Below are positions 1-6,733 of a stretch of 12,250 bases of DNA, piece after piece. The notes below the pieces were generated by a model. The model had not been told where the DNA came from and ran no database searches. It saw only the letters and a list, made by a program, of their open reading frames with translations. The stretch is from positions 1 through 12,250 of the forward strand of contig JAJXYP010000034.1 of assembly GCA_021780545.1 (NCBI GenBank), written 5' to 3'. A program made the position numbers and the translations under genes. The stretch's first letter is position 1; every line of letters starts with the position of its first letter. Source of the stretch: a bacterium (GTDB taxonomy: Bacteria; Patescibacteriota; Minisyncoccia; UBA6257; 2-01-FULL-56-20).

Positions 1-372
1 GGATACGCGGGCGCAGAGATCGCCCGTACGCCTGACAAGGATCCAAGCGCGGTGAATCGCCACGCGAAGGCCCACGAAGGAAGAGGTCGGTACGATGTCC
101 GCGAGGTGCGCAGGCAAAACCATATGATGCGCGTGGACGCGATGCAAAATATCCGTGTATTGCGGGGATCCCTCCTTCGTTCCGTCGTACGCCTCCTTAA
201 GATGCATCTTTCTCCCGAACAGATCGCAAGAGTGATGAAGCTGAAGGGCAAGGTGCTCGTTGTGTATTTTTCTCGGCAGTTCGGAATAAAAAATCTATGC
301 GCACAAGAGTGGAGATTGAATCATTTTCAGAAAAATTTTTGCGCTCCGCGCATCGCGGCAAAATTTTTCTGA
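1..372 (+). pseudogene. IS30-like transposase N-terminal remnant
   Basis: The frame is open from the window edge and stops at 370-372. Its translation has the shape of the N-terminal part of IS30-family transposases. First comes a helix-turn-helix-like stretch with EIARTPDKDPSAVNRH. A GRGRYDVREV segment follows, then a run of basic residues, then SPEQIARVMKL, which corresponds to the family's (W)SPEQIAGRL motif. After about position 270 the expected continuation (an IY-containing segment, then the DDE catalytic domain) is missing in this frame, and the reading runs into a large hairpin and stops. I infer a broken insertion-sequence relic, possibly frameshifted, with its start outside the window. 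No catalytic residues are present, so it cannot be an active transposase as read here. The family assignment rests on motif recall, not a search. Confidence 0.6.
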
Positions 373-395
373 AAATGACTTAGTTTCTACTCTTG
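304..395. repeat. 36-bp near-perfect inverted repeat (large hairpin)
   Basis: The left arm is 304-339 and the right arm 360-395. The inner 19 pairs (321-339 with 360-378) are perfect. The outer 17 pairs contain only one mismatch (A320/C379) when read as plus-strand RNA, because the other four differences are G-U wobbles. The 20-base loop contains a further stem, CCGCG (346-350) with CGCGG (354-358), around a three-base loop. The structure spans the stop codons of the IS30 relic and of the HAD gene. It may terminate transcription between them or be a palindromic mobile-element relic. There is no clear U-tract outside the stem. Confidence 0.8.
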
Positions 396-1448
396 CTCCG
401 CCTGAGAGCTCCGCTTCCCGAAACGGTACACCCCGTGTTTGCTCTTCCCTACCTCTTCCGTGGGAATTGCCTCAACATTCGTCTGCTCGAAAATCGCCCG
501 CAGCTGTTCACCGTCGGGATTGTTCCCTTTCGCGCGCGCCATTATCGCATTCGGATCATCCGTCGCTTCCACGACCAAAACACCGCTCCCCAGTTCTTCC
601 CGGGCGCCGCTGCCGACATCACCCTTGATCGAATCCCCGATGGCGGCCGCACGCTTCTTATTGACCCGCAATCCCATATCGCCAAGCTCTTTAATTAAAT
701 TCCGTATGGCAACCTCCTTGCCTCCCCCCGCCATGGTCTCGTCGGTCGCGAGAGCCAATCCATATTTATATAATCCCGAAAACGCAACGAGGCCGCGCGC
801 GAAATCTTTTTGGTTTGCCGTCATGTAAACGCTTGCCTGCCCCAAGCGGCTTTTCTCGATAAGCAGCTGAAGCATCTCCGGCTTCAGAAATCCTTTCTGA
901 AATTCTTCGGGGTCTTTTTCGTACTCCTTCCGCATGACGTCGTAAGCGATTCTGCCATAGCGCTGCAGAATTTCATTTGCCCGCTCATGATATCCTTCGC
1001 CGTGCCCCGGTTCATCGATCAATTTCTGCTTCGGGTTATCATTCCCCATGAATTCGGTTTCGTACACCCGGACATCCTTGTATTGATTCTGTCCCTCTCC
1101 GTAGATACGCCACATGCGATCCCATTCGCGGAACGAGTTGCCAAGCGCAAAGCCGTTGAAATAGACCTTATGCAATTCGTCACGGGATTCCCGGCTCTCG
1201 GCGAAGGCGGGGAAAATCTGGTCGACAGCTTTGGCATGAATCGGTTCGGCAAGCAGCAATGTCTTGTCCAGATCCCAGAAATTTATGCCGCGCATTTCGC
1301 CATCCTGCGAGGAAACGGCGATACTCAATTCGGCGCGCTCGCCGTTCGGCCCTCCAAGCCGCGAACGCACCGCCAAACGCTCATAGGGACCGGCATCCTT
1401 TCCTCCGGGCATTTTTTCCGCTCCGTCCGCAGTTAATCGTTCACGCAT
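387..1448 (-). CDS. HAD-superfamily hydrolase-like protein
   Basis: A 353-residue protein with the four HAD motifs in order. Motif I is DLDKT at residues 59-63 (nucleophile D59, acid D61). Motif II is T210 in VYMTANQ. Motif III is probably K244 in GGGKEVAI. Motif IV is GDSIKGD at 271-277. A roughly 140-residue helical, charged insert between motifs I and II looks like a cap domain, so a cytosolic phosphatase or phosphohydrolase is likely; the substrate is unknown. The chosen start has an AAGGTGA ribosome-binding site about seven bases upstream. An alternative start at 1295 (residue 52), also preceded by AGGA, would begin just before motif I and drop an unassigned N-terminal extension. It lies 71 bases downstream of folD on the same strand with no terminator seen between, so co-transcription is possible. 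Its last codons lie in the large hairpin. Confidence 0.75.
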   Translation of the reverse strand: MRERLTADGAEKMPGGKDAGPYERLAVRSRLGGPNGERAELSIAVSSQDGEMRGINFWDLDKTLLLAEPIHAKAVDQIFPAFAESRESRDELHKVYFNGFALGNSFREWDRMWRIYGEGQNQYKDVRVYETEFMGNDNPKQKLIDEPGHGEGYHERANEILQRYGRIAYDVMRKEYEKDPEEFQKGFLKPEMLQLLIEKSRLGQASVYMTANQKDFARGLVAFSGLYKYGLALATDETMAGGGKEVAIRNLIKELGDMGLRVNKKRAAAIGDSIKGDVGSGAREELGSGVLVVEATDDPNAIMARAKGNNPDGEQLRAIFEQTNVEAIPTEEVGKSKHGVYRFGKRSSQAEQE

Positions 1449-1519
1449 ATAAAATCACCTTATCACGTTATCAAATCGTACTCAACATAAAAGGATCGGC
1501 CTAATACGCAGACTGGCAA

Positions 1520-2362
1520 TTACCCGCGGATCCGTTTCTCTTCCTGCGGCTGCAGTGCGTAAAAATTTTCAAAAAGCTTGGCGACCAGCACCGGACCGGT
1601 GCCGCCGGGCGTCGGTGTATAGAAACCGCCGGGCGCGAGAGGGCCGGAAGCTCCGGCTGACGCTCCCGATGTCCCTGGATCAAAATCGCCGCGGCCTTGG
1701 TCGTAGCCGAAGTCGATAACCCCCGCACCATCTTTCAGCATCTCAGGCCGCAGGAGTCCCGCATGGCCCGCGCCCGCGATCACGATATCCGCCTGCTTAA
1801 GGAGCGCGAGATCGCTCGGCCGGTGGAGCAGCAGCGTCTGCTTCGCGCGACGCATGGCCCAGTTCGCCACCGGACGCCCGACGAGAATGCCGAGGCCCAC
1901 GATTGCGACGGTCGATGACACAACCTCCCGACCCGCGCGGCGCAGGATCTCCTCAACGGCGCCGACTGCCGGCGGCAGCACCGCGCCCCGTCCGGTGTAA
2001 AAATCGCCAAGCGCCCGAGCGCCCAAAACATCCACGTCTTTTTCCGGCGGAATCGCGTTCAACACATAATGCCAATCGAGCGGTTCCGGCAGGGGTAGCT
2101 GGACAATAACGCCGCCGCAGGATTTCTGCCGCGCGATCCGCCCGACCTCCTCCCGCAGTTCGTCCTTCGTCGACGTCGCCGGAAACCGGTAAAGGCGAAA
2201 ATCGACGCCGATGCGGCGCGCGGTTATTTCTTTCTGATTAAGGAAGCTGACCGAACTTCGATCGTCGCCCGCAAGCACGGCCGCCAGAAACCGTCCCGGA
2301 TGCGGCGCGGAGGCGAGGCGCGCAGTCAGCTCCGCGGCGACGGCTCTGCCGTCAATAACCAT
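1520..2362 (-). CDS. folD: Bifunctional methylenetetrahydrofolate dehydrogenase/cyclohydrolase FolD
   Basis: A 280-residue protein, normal for FolD, which oxidises 5,10-methylene-THF to methenyl-THF (NADP-linked) and hydrolyses it to 10-formyl-THF. Visible motifs: SVSFLNQK at 37-44 with the catalytic Lys at 44; QLPLP at 88-92; PEKDVD at 106-111; the dinucleotide-binding loop VGLGILVGRP at 155-164; and TPTPGGTGP near the C-terminus (249-257). Two departures from the usual family sequence are Phe40 where a Tyr is common, and LPPAVGAV where PCTPxGV is usual. The start at 2362 is chosen because AAGGA lies four bases upstream and MVIDGR is a typical FolD beginning; an ATG at 2374 is possible but has no clear ribosome site. 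It follows glyA closely (about 19 bases), forming a one-carbon operon. A Gly/Ala/Ser-rich stretch at 230-246 looks like a flexible insert. Confidence 0.94.
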   Translation of the reverse strand: MVIDGRAVAAELTARLASAPHPGRFLAAVLAGDDRSSVSFLNQKEITARRIGVDFRLYRFPATSTKDELREEVGRIARQKSCGGVIVQLPLPEPLDWHYVLNAIPPEKDVDVLGARALGDFYTGRGAVLPPAVGAVEEILRRAGREVVSSTVAIVGLGILVGRPVANWAMRRAKQTLLLHRPSDLALLKQADIVIAGAGHAGLLRPEMLKDGAGVIDFGYDQGRGDFDPGTSGASAGASGPLAPGGFYTPTPGGTGPVLVAKLFENFYALQPQEEKRIRG

Positions 2363-2381
2363 GGCATCCTTCATCGCGGCG

Positions 2382-3659
2382 TTAACCGATACCCGGCACC
2401 GGAAACGAACCGGCGAACGCCGCGACCTTTTCCCTAATTGCCGCAAGCCGCGCGGCGTCCAGCCGTTCCATAAGCGCTTCGTCAATGAATCCGGCGACGG
2501 CCGCCATGTCCGTCTCGCGGCATCCGCGCGTCGCGATCGCCGCCGTTCCAAGCCGGATTCCCGACGGATCGAGCGGCTTCCGGGTATCGAACGGTATCAT
2601 GTTTTTATTTATGGAGATCCCGGCCTGTTCAAGGGCCTTTTCCGCTTCCTTGCCGGTAATCTGCTTGCTTCCAAAAACGTCGACGAGCATCAGATGATTC
2701 TCTGTGCCTCCCGAAACGACGCGGTAGCCGCGCTCGCCAAGCGCGGCCGCGAGCGCCGCGGCGTTCCGGATCACCTGCGCCGCATAAGTCCGGAATTCCG
2801 GACGCAGCGCTTCGCCGAACGCAACCGCCTTCGCGGCGGTAATGTGATCGTGCGGACCGCCCTGGACGCCGGGAAAAACCGCCCTGTCTATCGCGGATGC
2901 GAATTTTTCTTTGCACATGATAATCGCCCCGCGAGGACCGCGCAGCGTTTTATGGGTCGTCGTCGATACAACGTCGCAGATAGGAACCGGATTTTCAAGC
3001 TGCTTCCCGGCCACCAGTCCCGCGATATGCGCGATGTCGGCGAAAAGAAACGCGCCGACTTTATCCGCGATCGCGCGGAAGCGGCGCCAGTCGAGCGAAC
3101 GAGAATATGCGGAGAACCCCGCCAGGATCATTTTCGGTTTCTCGCGCACGGCAATCGCCTCGACCTCATCCATGTCAATCAGCTCGCTCTCCTTGTTCAC
3201 GAAATACGGGATGATCGTATACAGCTTGCCGGAAAAATTGAGCGGGTGCCCGTGCGAAAGATGGCCGCCCTGGTCAAGCGAAAACCCGAGCACCTTGTCG
3301 CCTGGCTGGAGAAGCGCCATATAGACCGCCAGATTCGCCGGCGATCCCGAAAGCGGCTGGACATTCACGTGCTCCGCGCCGAACAGTTTGCGCGCCCGCG
3401 CGACGGCGAGGGATTCGACGTCATCAATCACCTCGTTTCCGCCATAATACCGCTTACCGGGATACCCTTCGCTGTATTTATTCGTAAGCACCGACGCCAT
3501 CGCCTGCATGACCGCGGGCGAAGCGTAGTTTTCGCTCGCGATAAGCTCAAGGCCATTTTTCTGACGTTCCGCCTCGCGCGCGATCAGGCCGTAGACGTCC
3601 GGATCCTCCGCGCGGAGCGCCCGGTAATCGAGCAAGGGGTCGTTTGTGGAATCGTTCAT
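2382..3659 (-). CDS. glyA: Serine hydroxymethyltransferase
   Basis: A 425-residue protein matching the usual SHMT length. It converts serine and THF to glycine and 5,10-methylene-THF using PLP in the cytosol. The PLP-binding lysine is K237 in STTTHKTLRGPRG. Other family marks are ELIASENY (38-45), NKYSEGYPGKRYYGG (60-74), LSGSPANLAVY (103-113), ADIAHIAGL (207-215) and the SGIRLGT segment (366-372). GGPHDH (267-272) replaces the common GGPLMH. It heads the glyA-folD run and is divergent from dcd, with only 53 bases between the start codons. GGAGG sits just one base before the ATG, too close for a normal Shine-Dalgarno, and TACAAT lies six bases before the ATG, so the message may be leaderless or nearly so. 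The methylene-THF it makes feeds the ThyX-like enzyme nearby. Confidence 0.97.
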   Translation of the reverse strand: MNDSTNDPLLDYRALRAEDPDVYGLIAREAERQKNGLELIASENYASPAVMQAMASVLTNKYSEGYPGKRYYGGNEVIDDVESLAVARARKLFGAEHVNVQPLSGSPANLAVYMALLQPGDKVLGFSLDQGGHLSHGHPLNFSGKLYTIIPYFVNKESELIDMDEVEAIAVREKPKMILAGFSAYSRSLDWRRFRAIADKVGAFLFADIAHIAGLVAGKQLENPVPICDVVSTTTHKTLRGPRGAIIMCKEKFASAIDRAVFPGVQGGPHDHITAAKAVAFGEALRPEFRTYAAQVIRNAAALAAALGERGYRVVSGGTENHLMLVDVFGSKQITGKEAEKALEQAGISINKNMIPFDTRKPLDPSGIRLGTAAIATRGCRETDMAAVAGFIDEALMERLDAARLAAIREKVAAFAGSFPVPGIG

Positions 3660-3665
3660 GCCTCC

Positions 3666-3671
3666 ATTGTA
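3666..3671 (-). promoter_or_regulatory. Putative glyA -10 box
   Basis: The minus strand reads TATACAAT, with the hexamer TACAAT at 3671-3666 ending six bases before the glyA ATG. That puts the expected transcription start at or beside the start codon. No good -35 is visible at 17 bases. The same hexamer serves the opposite gene dcd and tRNA-Gly. Confidence 0.5.
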
Positions 3672-3700
3672 TACCGCTTTTTTGAAAAGCAGAAAAGGTG

Positions 3701-3706
3701 TACAAT
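3701..3706 (+). promoter_or_regulatory. Putative dcd -10 box
   Basis: TACAAT ends six bases before the dcd ATG at 3713. No Shine-Dalgarno sequence precedes that ATG, so leaderless translation is the simplest reading. A TTGAAA at 3682-3687 is a possible -35 but its 13-base spacing is short; the 17-base position holds only a T-run. Confidence 0.5.
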
Positions 3707-3712
3707 CATCCC

Positions 3713-4306
3713 ATGATTCTTTCCGACCGGGACATCAAAAAGGCCCTCAAGGAGGGGCATATCTCGATCGATCCCCTGTTCCCGAAGGCCATCCAGCCCG
3801 CATCAGTCGATCTGCATCTCGGAGCCGATTTCCTCTTCTTCCGGACGTCGGAACACGTCTATATCGACCCCAAAGAACCGATCGACAAGATGATGGAGTC
3901 GACCCGCATCGGACCGAAGAAGCAGTTTATCATCCATCCCGGCGAATTCGCTCTCGGCATGACCTATGAAGTCGTAGGCGTCGCCGACCACATGGTCGGG
4001 CGCCTGGAGGGCAAATCATCGCTCGGCCGCATCGGCCTCATCATCCACGCGACCGCCGGCTACCTCGACCCCGGCAATAAACTCAAGATGACCCTCGAAC
4101 TCAGTAATATTTCGCCGATACCGATCAAACTCTATTATAAAATGCCGATTGCCCAGATGTCGTTCACGCCGCTCTCCTCGTCCGCAGAACACCCCTACGG
4201 CAAAAAACGCTTGGGCAGCAAATATTTCGGCGCCATGAAACCACAGGCGTCGCAATACTGGAAGAATTTTAAAAAGAACAACGACTGGATTACGTTTGAA
4301 GGTTAG
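3713..4306 (+). CDS. dcd: dCTP deaminase, probably dUMP-forming (bifunctional type)
   Basis: A 197-residue trimeric-type dCTP deaminase. Motifs: the N-terminal MILSDRDIKKAL, QPASVDLHLG (28-37), GRLEGKSSLGRIG (96-108), HATAGYLDPG (112-121), TLELSN (127-132) with the likely catalytic Glu129, and SSAEHPYGKKRLGSKY (156-171) near the C-terminus. The TAG tripeptide in HATAGYLDPG resembles the bifunctional dCTP deaminase/dUTPase enzymes of Methanocaldococcus and Mycobacterium rather than the E. coli form (HVTAHRIDPG). dCTP may therefore go straight to dUMP; this is an inference from one motif. The ATG at 3713 is preferred over an in-frame GTG at 3698 because MILSDRD is the conserved start. It converges on tmk with a seven-base gap and no terminator between. 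Its product is the substrate source for the ThyX-like protein. Confidence 0.95.
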   Translation: MILSDRDIKKALKEGHISIDPLFPKAIQPASVDLHLGADFLFFRTSEHVYIDPKEPIDKMMESTRIGPKKQFIIHPGEFALGMTYEVVGVADHMVGRLEGKSSLGRIGLIIHATAGYLDPGNKLKMTLELSNISPIPIKLYYKMPIAQMSFTPLSSSAEHPYGKKRLGSKYFGAMKPQASQYWKNFKKNNDWITFEG

Positions 4307-4313
4307 CGGCGCT

Positions 4314-5021
4314 TTACGCTTCAAAAACCGCCTGCGCCTTATCCCAGACTTTTTCGTGTATTTCGTCAATCGATAACAGTTTTCCGCCCGGGGCGCATTC
4401 GACGATCGTAAAATCGTCAGGGAACCATTCCGCCATCTGTAAATACACCTTCTCGGCGTTCGCAAGGTGCGCCAAATCCGCCTCGTGAATATCGTACGTC
4501 TTCCCCGCGATATAATCACGTTTGGCCTTCCGGGAAACCAGCTCCTGCGCCATGCGCGCCGGCATATGGAGAATGATGTTTAAGTCCGGTTTTGGAATGC
4601 CGAGGATGCCATATTCAAGATCATACAGCCACTCGAAAAATTTTCGCCGCTCCTCATCGTCCGCAATTTTGCCTCCCTGGTGACCCATATTCGACCCTAC
4701 ATAGCGGTTCGCTGCCACCGTTTTCCCCTCGGTCAACCACTTTCGAAGCTGTTTCACGCTCGCGTCGTACCGGTCGAGCGCATAAAAGAGCGACGCCTTC
4801 TTTGGTCCTACGTCCGCATTGCTTCCATATGCCCCATTCAAATACTCTGTCACAAAATGCGACGACGGCAAATCATAGCGGGGAAAATCGATCGGCATCA
4901 CCTCGGCCCGTTCCGACAGCCGCGACACCAGCCGCTTGAATTGCTCGGTCTTCCCCGATCCGTCCGTTCCTTCGATAACAATAAGCGTCCCGGCTCCTCT
5001 CGTGTCTGTTGTTTTACGCAT
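4314..5021 (-). CDS. tmk: Thymidylate (dTMP) kinase
   Basis: A 235-residue P-loop kinase that phosphorylates dTMP to dTDP with ATP. The P-loop is EGTDGSGKTEQ at 17-27, with Glu where a second Thr often follows GKT. Next come DFPRY (45-49), FYALDRYD (79-86, the DR motif), ANRYVGSN (104-111) with HQG at 114-116, and a LID-like basic segment SRKAKRDYIAGK (163-174). Its ATG lies inside the last codons of the thyX-like gene (8-base overlap, ATGCGTAA). This indicates an operon with translational coupling; GAGG about ten bases upstream may help. The pairing of thymidylate synthase and thymidylate kinase is functionally sensible. It ends seven bases from the dcd stop codon. Confidence 0.94.
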   Translation of the reverse strand: MRKTTDTRGAGTLIVIEGTDGSGKTEQFKRLVSRLSERAEVMPIDFPRYDLPSSHFVTEYLNGAYGSNADVGPKKASLFYALDRYDASVKQLRKWLTEGKTVAANRYVGSNMGHQGGKIADDEERRKFFEWLYDLEYGILGIPKPDLNIILHMPARMAQELVSRKAKRDYIAGKTYDIHEADLAHLANAEKVYLQMAEWFPDDFTIVECAPGGKLLSIDEIHEKVWDKAQAVFEA

Positions 5022-6639
5022 CCGTTTGTCCCTCGAGTAATTTTAGTTTCAGCTGCGTGGCACGCTCCGCTTCAAGCCGGGTGAGCGGCGGATCGCCGCC
5101 CTGGTTCACAAACTGCATCGCGGCGCCAAGACGCGGATGGACCGCCGAAAGCTGGCGATGCATATCCTGGCATATCTTCCGATACCCCGGATGGCCCTGC
5201 GGAGACGTACGCAGCTCGAGAAGATGGAACGCCTCACGCGCATTGATGAGAAATCGATAACGCAGCTTATGTCCGAAAAGCGTCGCATACTGGGATTCCT
5301 CGCGGAAACCGGCGTCCATGAGGCGCTTCCACAAACTCTCCGCCATCGCAAATCCTTCGCGAAATTCCGCCTCGAACCCAGCCTCCGTAATCAGCTCCGG
5401 AACGTCATAGCCGTATTTCGGCGTCAGGTTCTGCCAATCCCAGGCGTCAACGATGCGGTGACGCTGCAGGTCGCGGAACGTTCCGTAATCGGCGACAATC
5501 TCCCATTTGTAATGGGCTTCCTCGAGCGCCCGGCCCGGTTTATGCCGACGGTTCATGCGATGACCCATGTACGCCCGCAGAGTTTCTTCCTTTCGCTCCG
5601 CCGGCCAGCCCGCAACCGCCGCGCGAACTTCCGCCTCCGAATACTCGGAATTCTCGACCAGCATGCCGGGGATAAGATCGAGTTCGTCCTTTGGCCAATA
5701 ATCGAGAAGCTGTACGGTTTTTGAAAAATCGCCGCTATCGCCCGGCAAGTATTGTTCCGCGAGCGATCGCAACGCCTGTTTGGTTTCTTTGAGATAGAGT
5801 ATCCAGGCGAGGCCGCGGTCGGGCAAATCGGCCCGCTTCAGAAACGCTCCGATCACCTTCCGCGACTCCCGGAGCAAACGGCGGCCGGTCTCATTCGACT
5901 CGGCCAGCGGATCAGCAAGGAGCCGGCGCACCATTCCCTCCATCGCCTGCGCGGAACACACAATGCCTACCGTCGATTTCGTCGCCGCCGGAAGCATGGG
6001 CCGCGCGGCGTCACAGGCCTGGGCCCGCGTTGCGCCGCGCCACGCGATTAATTCCGCTTTGTCGCCCGAGACAGGCGCCGGATTTTTTTTCTGAACAAAT
6101 TCCGTTGTGCCGCGCACCACCGTAGAATAACGCTCAAAGATATAATCCATCGCCTCGCGATATGCGACCCCAAGCTCCGCCGGCAGTTGCGAAGGTTCGT
6201 AATATTTGTATCGCCCGGCTGCATCTTTCTTGTCGTAATAAATGTACCGCGTCGATTGCTCGAGGTATGACGCCAGCCGGCTGCGCTCGATTTTTTTTGT
6301 AAGCAAATTCGACGCATCTTCAACGACCGTCGCCACCGTGATCAGCTGCTGCACCGAATCGTCGCCGTACCCCGTCACCACGCGATCAATCAAACCTTCG
6401 GCGCCTTCGGCGCCTTCGGCGGCAAATTCATCGAGAAAGATCAGCCGAAGATCATTGCCGCGGCGCGACAAGCGGGCCATCGCCGCAGCCGCGAAAAGGG
6501 GCGACGCCTCGCCGGTGAAAGCGTAAACCGGTCCCGCGGCGTCGGTCACGATTTTGGCGAGCAGCCGCTCGCCTTCCTCCGTCGGCACGAGCGTCCCGTC
6601 TTCCCGTTTCTCCACATACGGATTTTTCGGTTCGGGCAT
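5014..6639 (-). CDS. thyX: Two-domain ThyX-like FAD-dependent thymidylate synthase
   Basis: A 541-residue protein, more than twice the roughly 220-250 residues of ordinary ThyX, with two ThyX-like halves. The first half has RSRLASYLEQSTRY at 119-132, aligning with the ThyX signature RHRxxSxNExSxRY but with Ser for the His. It is followed by an ARPMLP segment (211-216) and a Thr/Arg-rich helix. The second half has QRHR at 392-395 without the downstream S/E/S/RY part, then TPKYGYD (406-412) and a typical C-terminal NAREAFHLLELRTSPQGH segment (467-483). ThyX makes dTMP from dUMP using methylene-THF and FADH2. I infer thymidylate synthase activity from family and context (tmk overlap, dcd, glyA, folD). 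The 6639 start is chosen for GGAG just upstream; a 20-residue longer start at 6699 lacks a ribosome site. A 9-bp triplet repeat encodes AEG-AEG-AEG near residues 74-82. Confidence 0.86.
   Translation of the reverse strand: MPEPKNPYVEKREDGTLVPTEEGERLLAKIVTDAAGPVYAFTGEASPLFAAAAMARLSRRGNDLRLIFLDEFAAEGAEGAEGLIDRVVTGYGDDSVQQLITVATVVEDASNLLTKKIERSRLASYLEQSTRYIYYDKKDAAGRYKYYEPSQLPAELGVAYREAMDYIFERYSTVVRGTTEFVQKKNPAPVSGDKAELIAWRGATRAQACDAARPMLPAATKSTVGIVCSAQAMEGMVRRLLADPLAESNETGRRLLRESRKVIGAFLKRADLPDRGLAWILYLKETKQALRSLAEQYLPGDSGDFSKTVQLLDYWPKDELDLIPGMLVENSEYSEAEVRAAVAGWPAERKEETLRAYMGHRMNRRHKPGRALEEAHYKWEIVADYGTFRDLQRHRIVDAWDWQNLTPKYGYDVPELITEAGFEAEFREGFAMAESLWKRLMDAGFREESQYATLFGHKLRYRFLINAREAFHLLELRTSPQGHPGYRKICQDMHRQLSAVHPRLGAAMQFVNQGGDPPLTRLEAERATQLKLKLLEGQTDA
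6395..6421. repeat. Three tandem 9-bp repeats in thyX
   Basis: CCTTCGGCG occurs three times in perfect tandem (6395-6403, 6404-6412, 6413-6421). In thyX this encodes an in-frame Ala-Glu-Gly triplet repeat between the N-terminal region and the first signature motif, so copy-number change would not break the frame. Confidence 0.9.
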
Positions 6640-6669
6640 GTCTCCATGGTACGCCCGCCGGAGGAACGA

Positions 6670-6688
6670 GGCAAGGCAAAACCTTGCC
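6670..6688. repeat. Small inverted repeat between thyX and the divergent gene
   Basis: GGCAAGG (6670-6676) and CCTTGCC (6682-6688) form a perfect 7-bp stem with a five-base loop. On the minus strand it would lie in the thyX leader. On the plus strand its right arm overlaps the -35 box of the divergent gene, so it could be an operator or an mRNA 5' hairpin. Confidence 0.5.
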
Positions 6689-6712
6689 AATATTAACATT
6701 TGGGGTTATGAT
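6684..6712 (+). promoter_or_regulatory. Promoter of the gene at 6734
   Basis: TTGCCA (6684-6689) and TATGAT (6707-6712) are separated by exactly 17 bases, a good sigma-70-type promoter. The expected start near 6719 gives a leader of about 15 bases carrying AAGGAG at 6723-6728. Confidence 0.7.
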
Positions 6713-6733
6713 ATAAAAAGTAAAGGAGCCGTA

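Noticed and set aside
3657..3668. Tiny upstream frame ATGGAGGCATGA overlapping the glyA start
   Set aside because: Three codons at a probable transcription start; more likely chance. A similar ATGGAGACATG lies before thyX but without the stop.
2361..3716. A 451-codon open frame on the plus strand opposite glyA
   Set aside because: It mirrors glyA codon structure in a GC-rich gene, has an Arg-rich composition and no ribosome site; glyA is certain.
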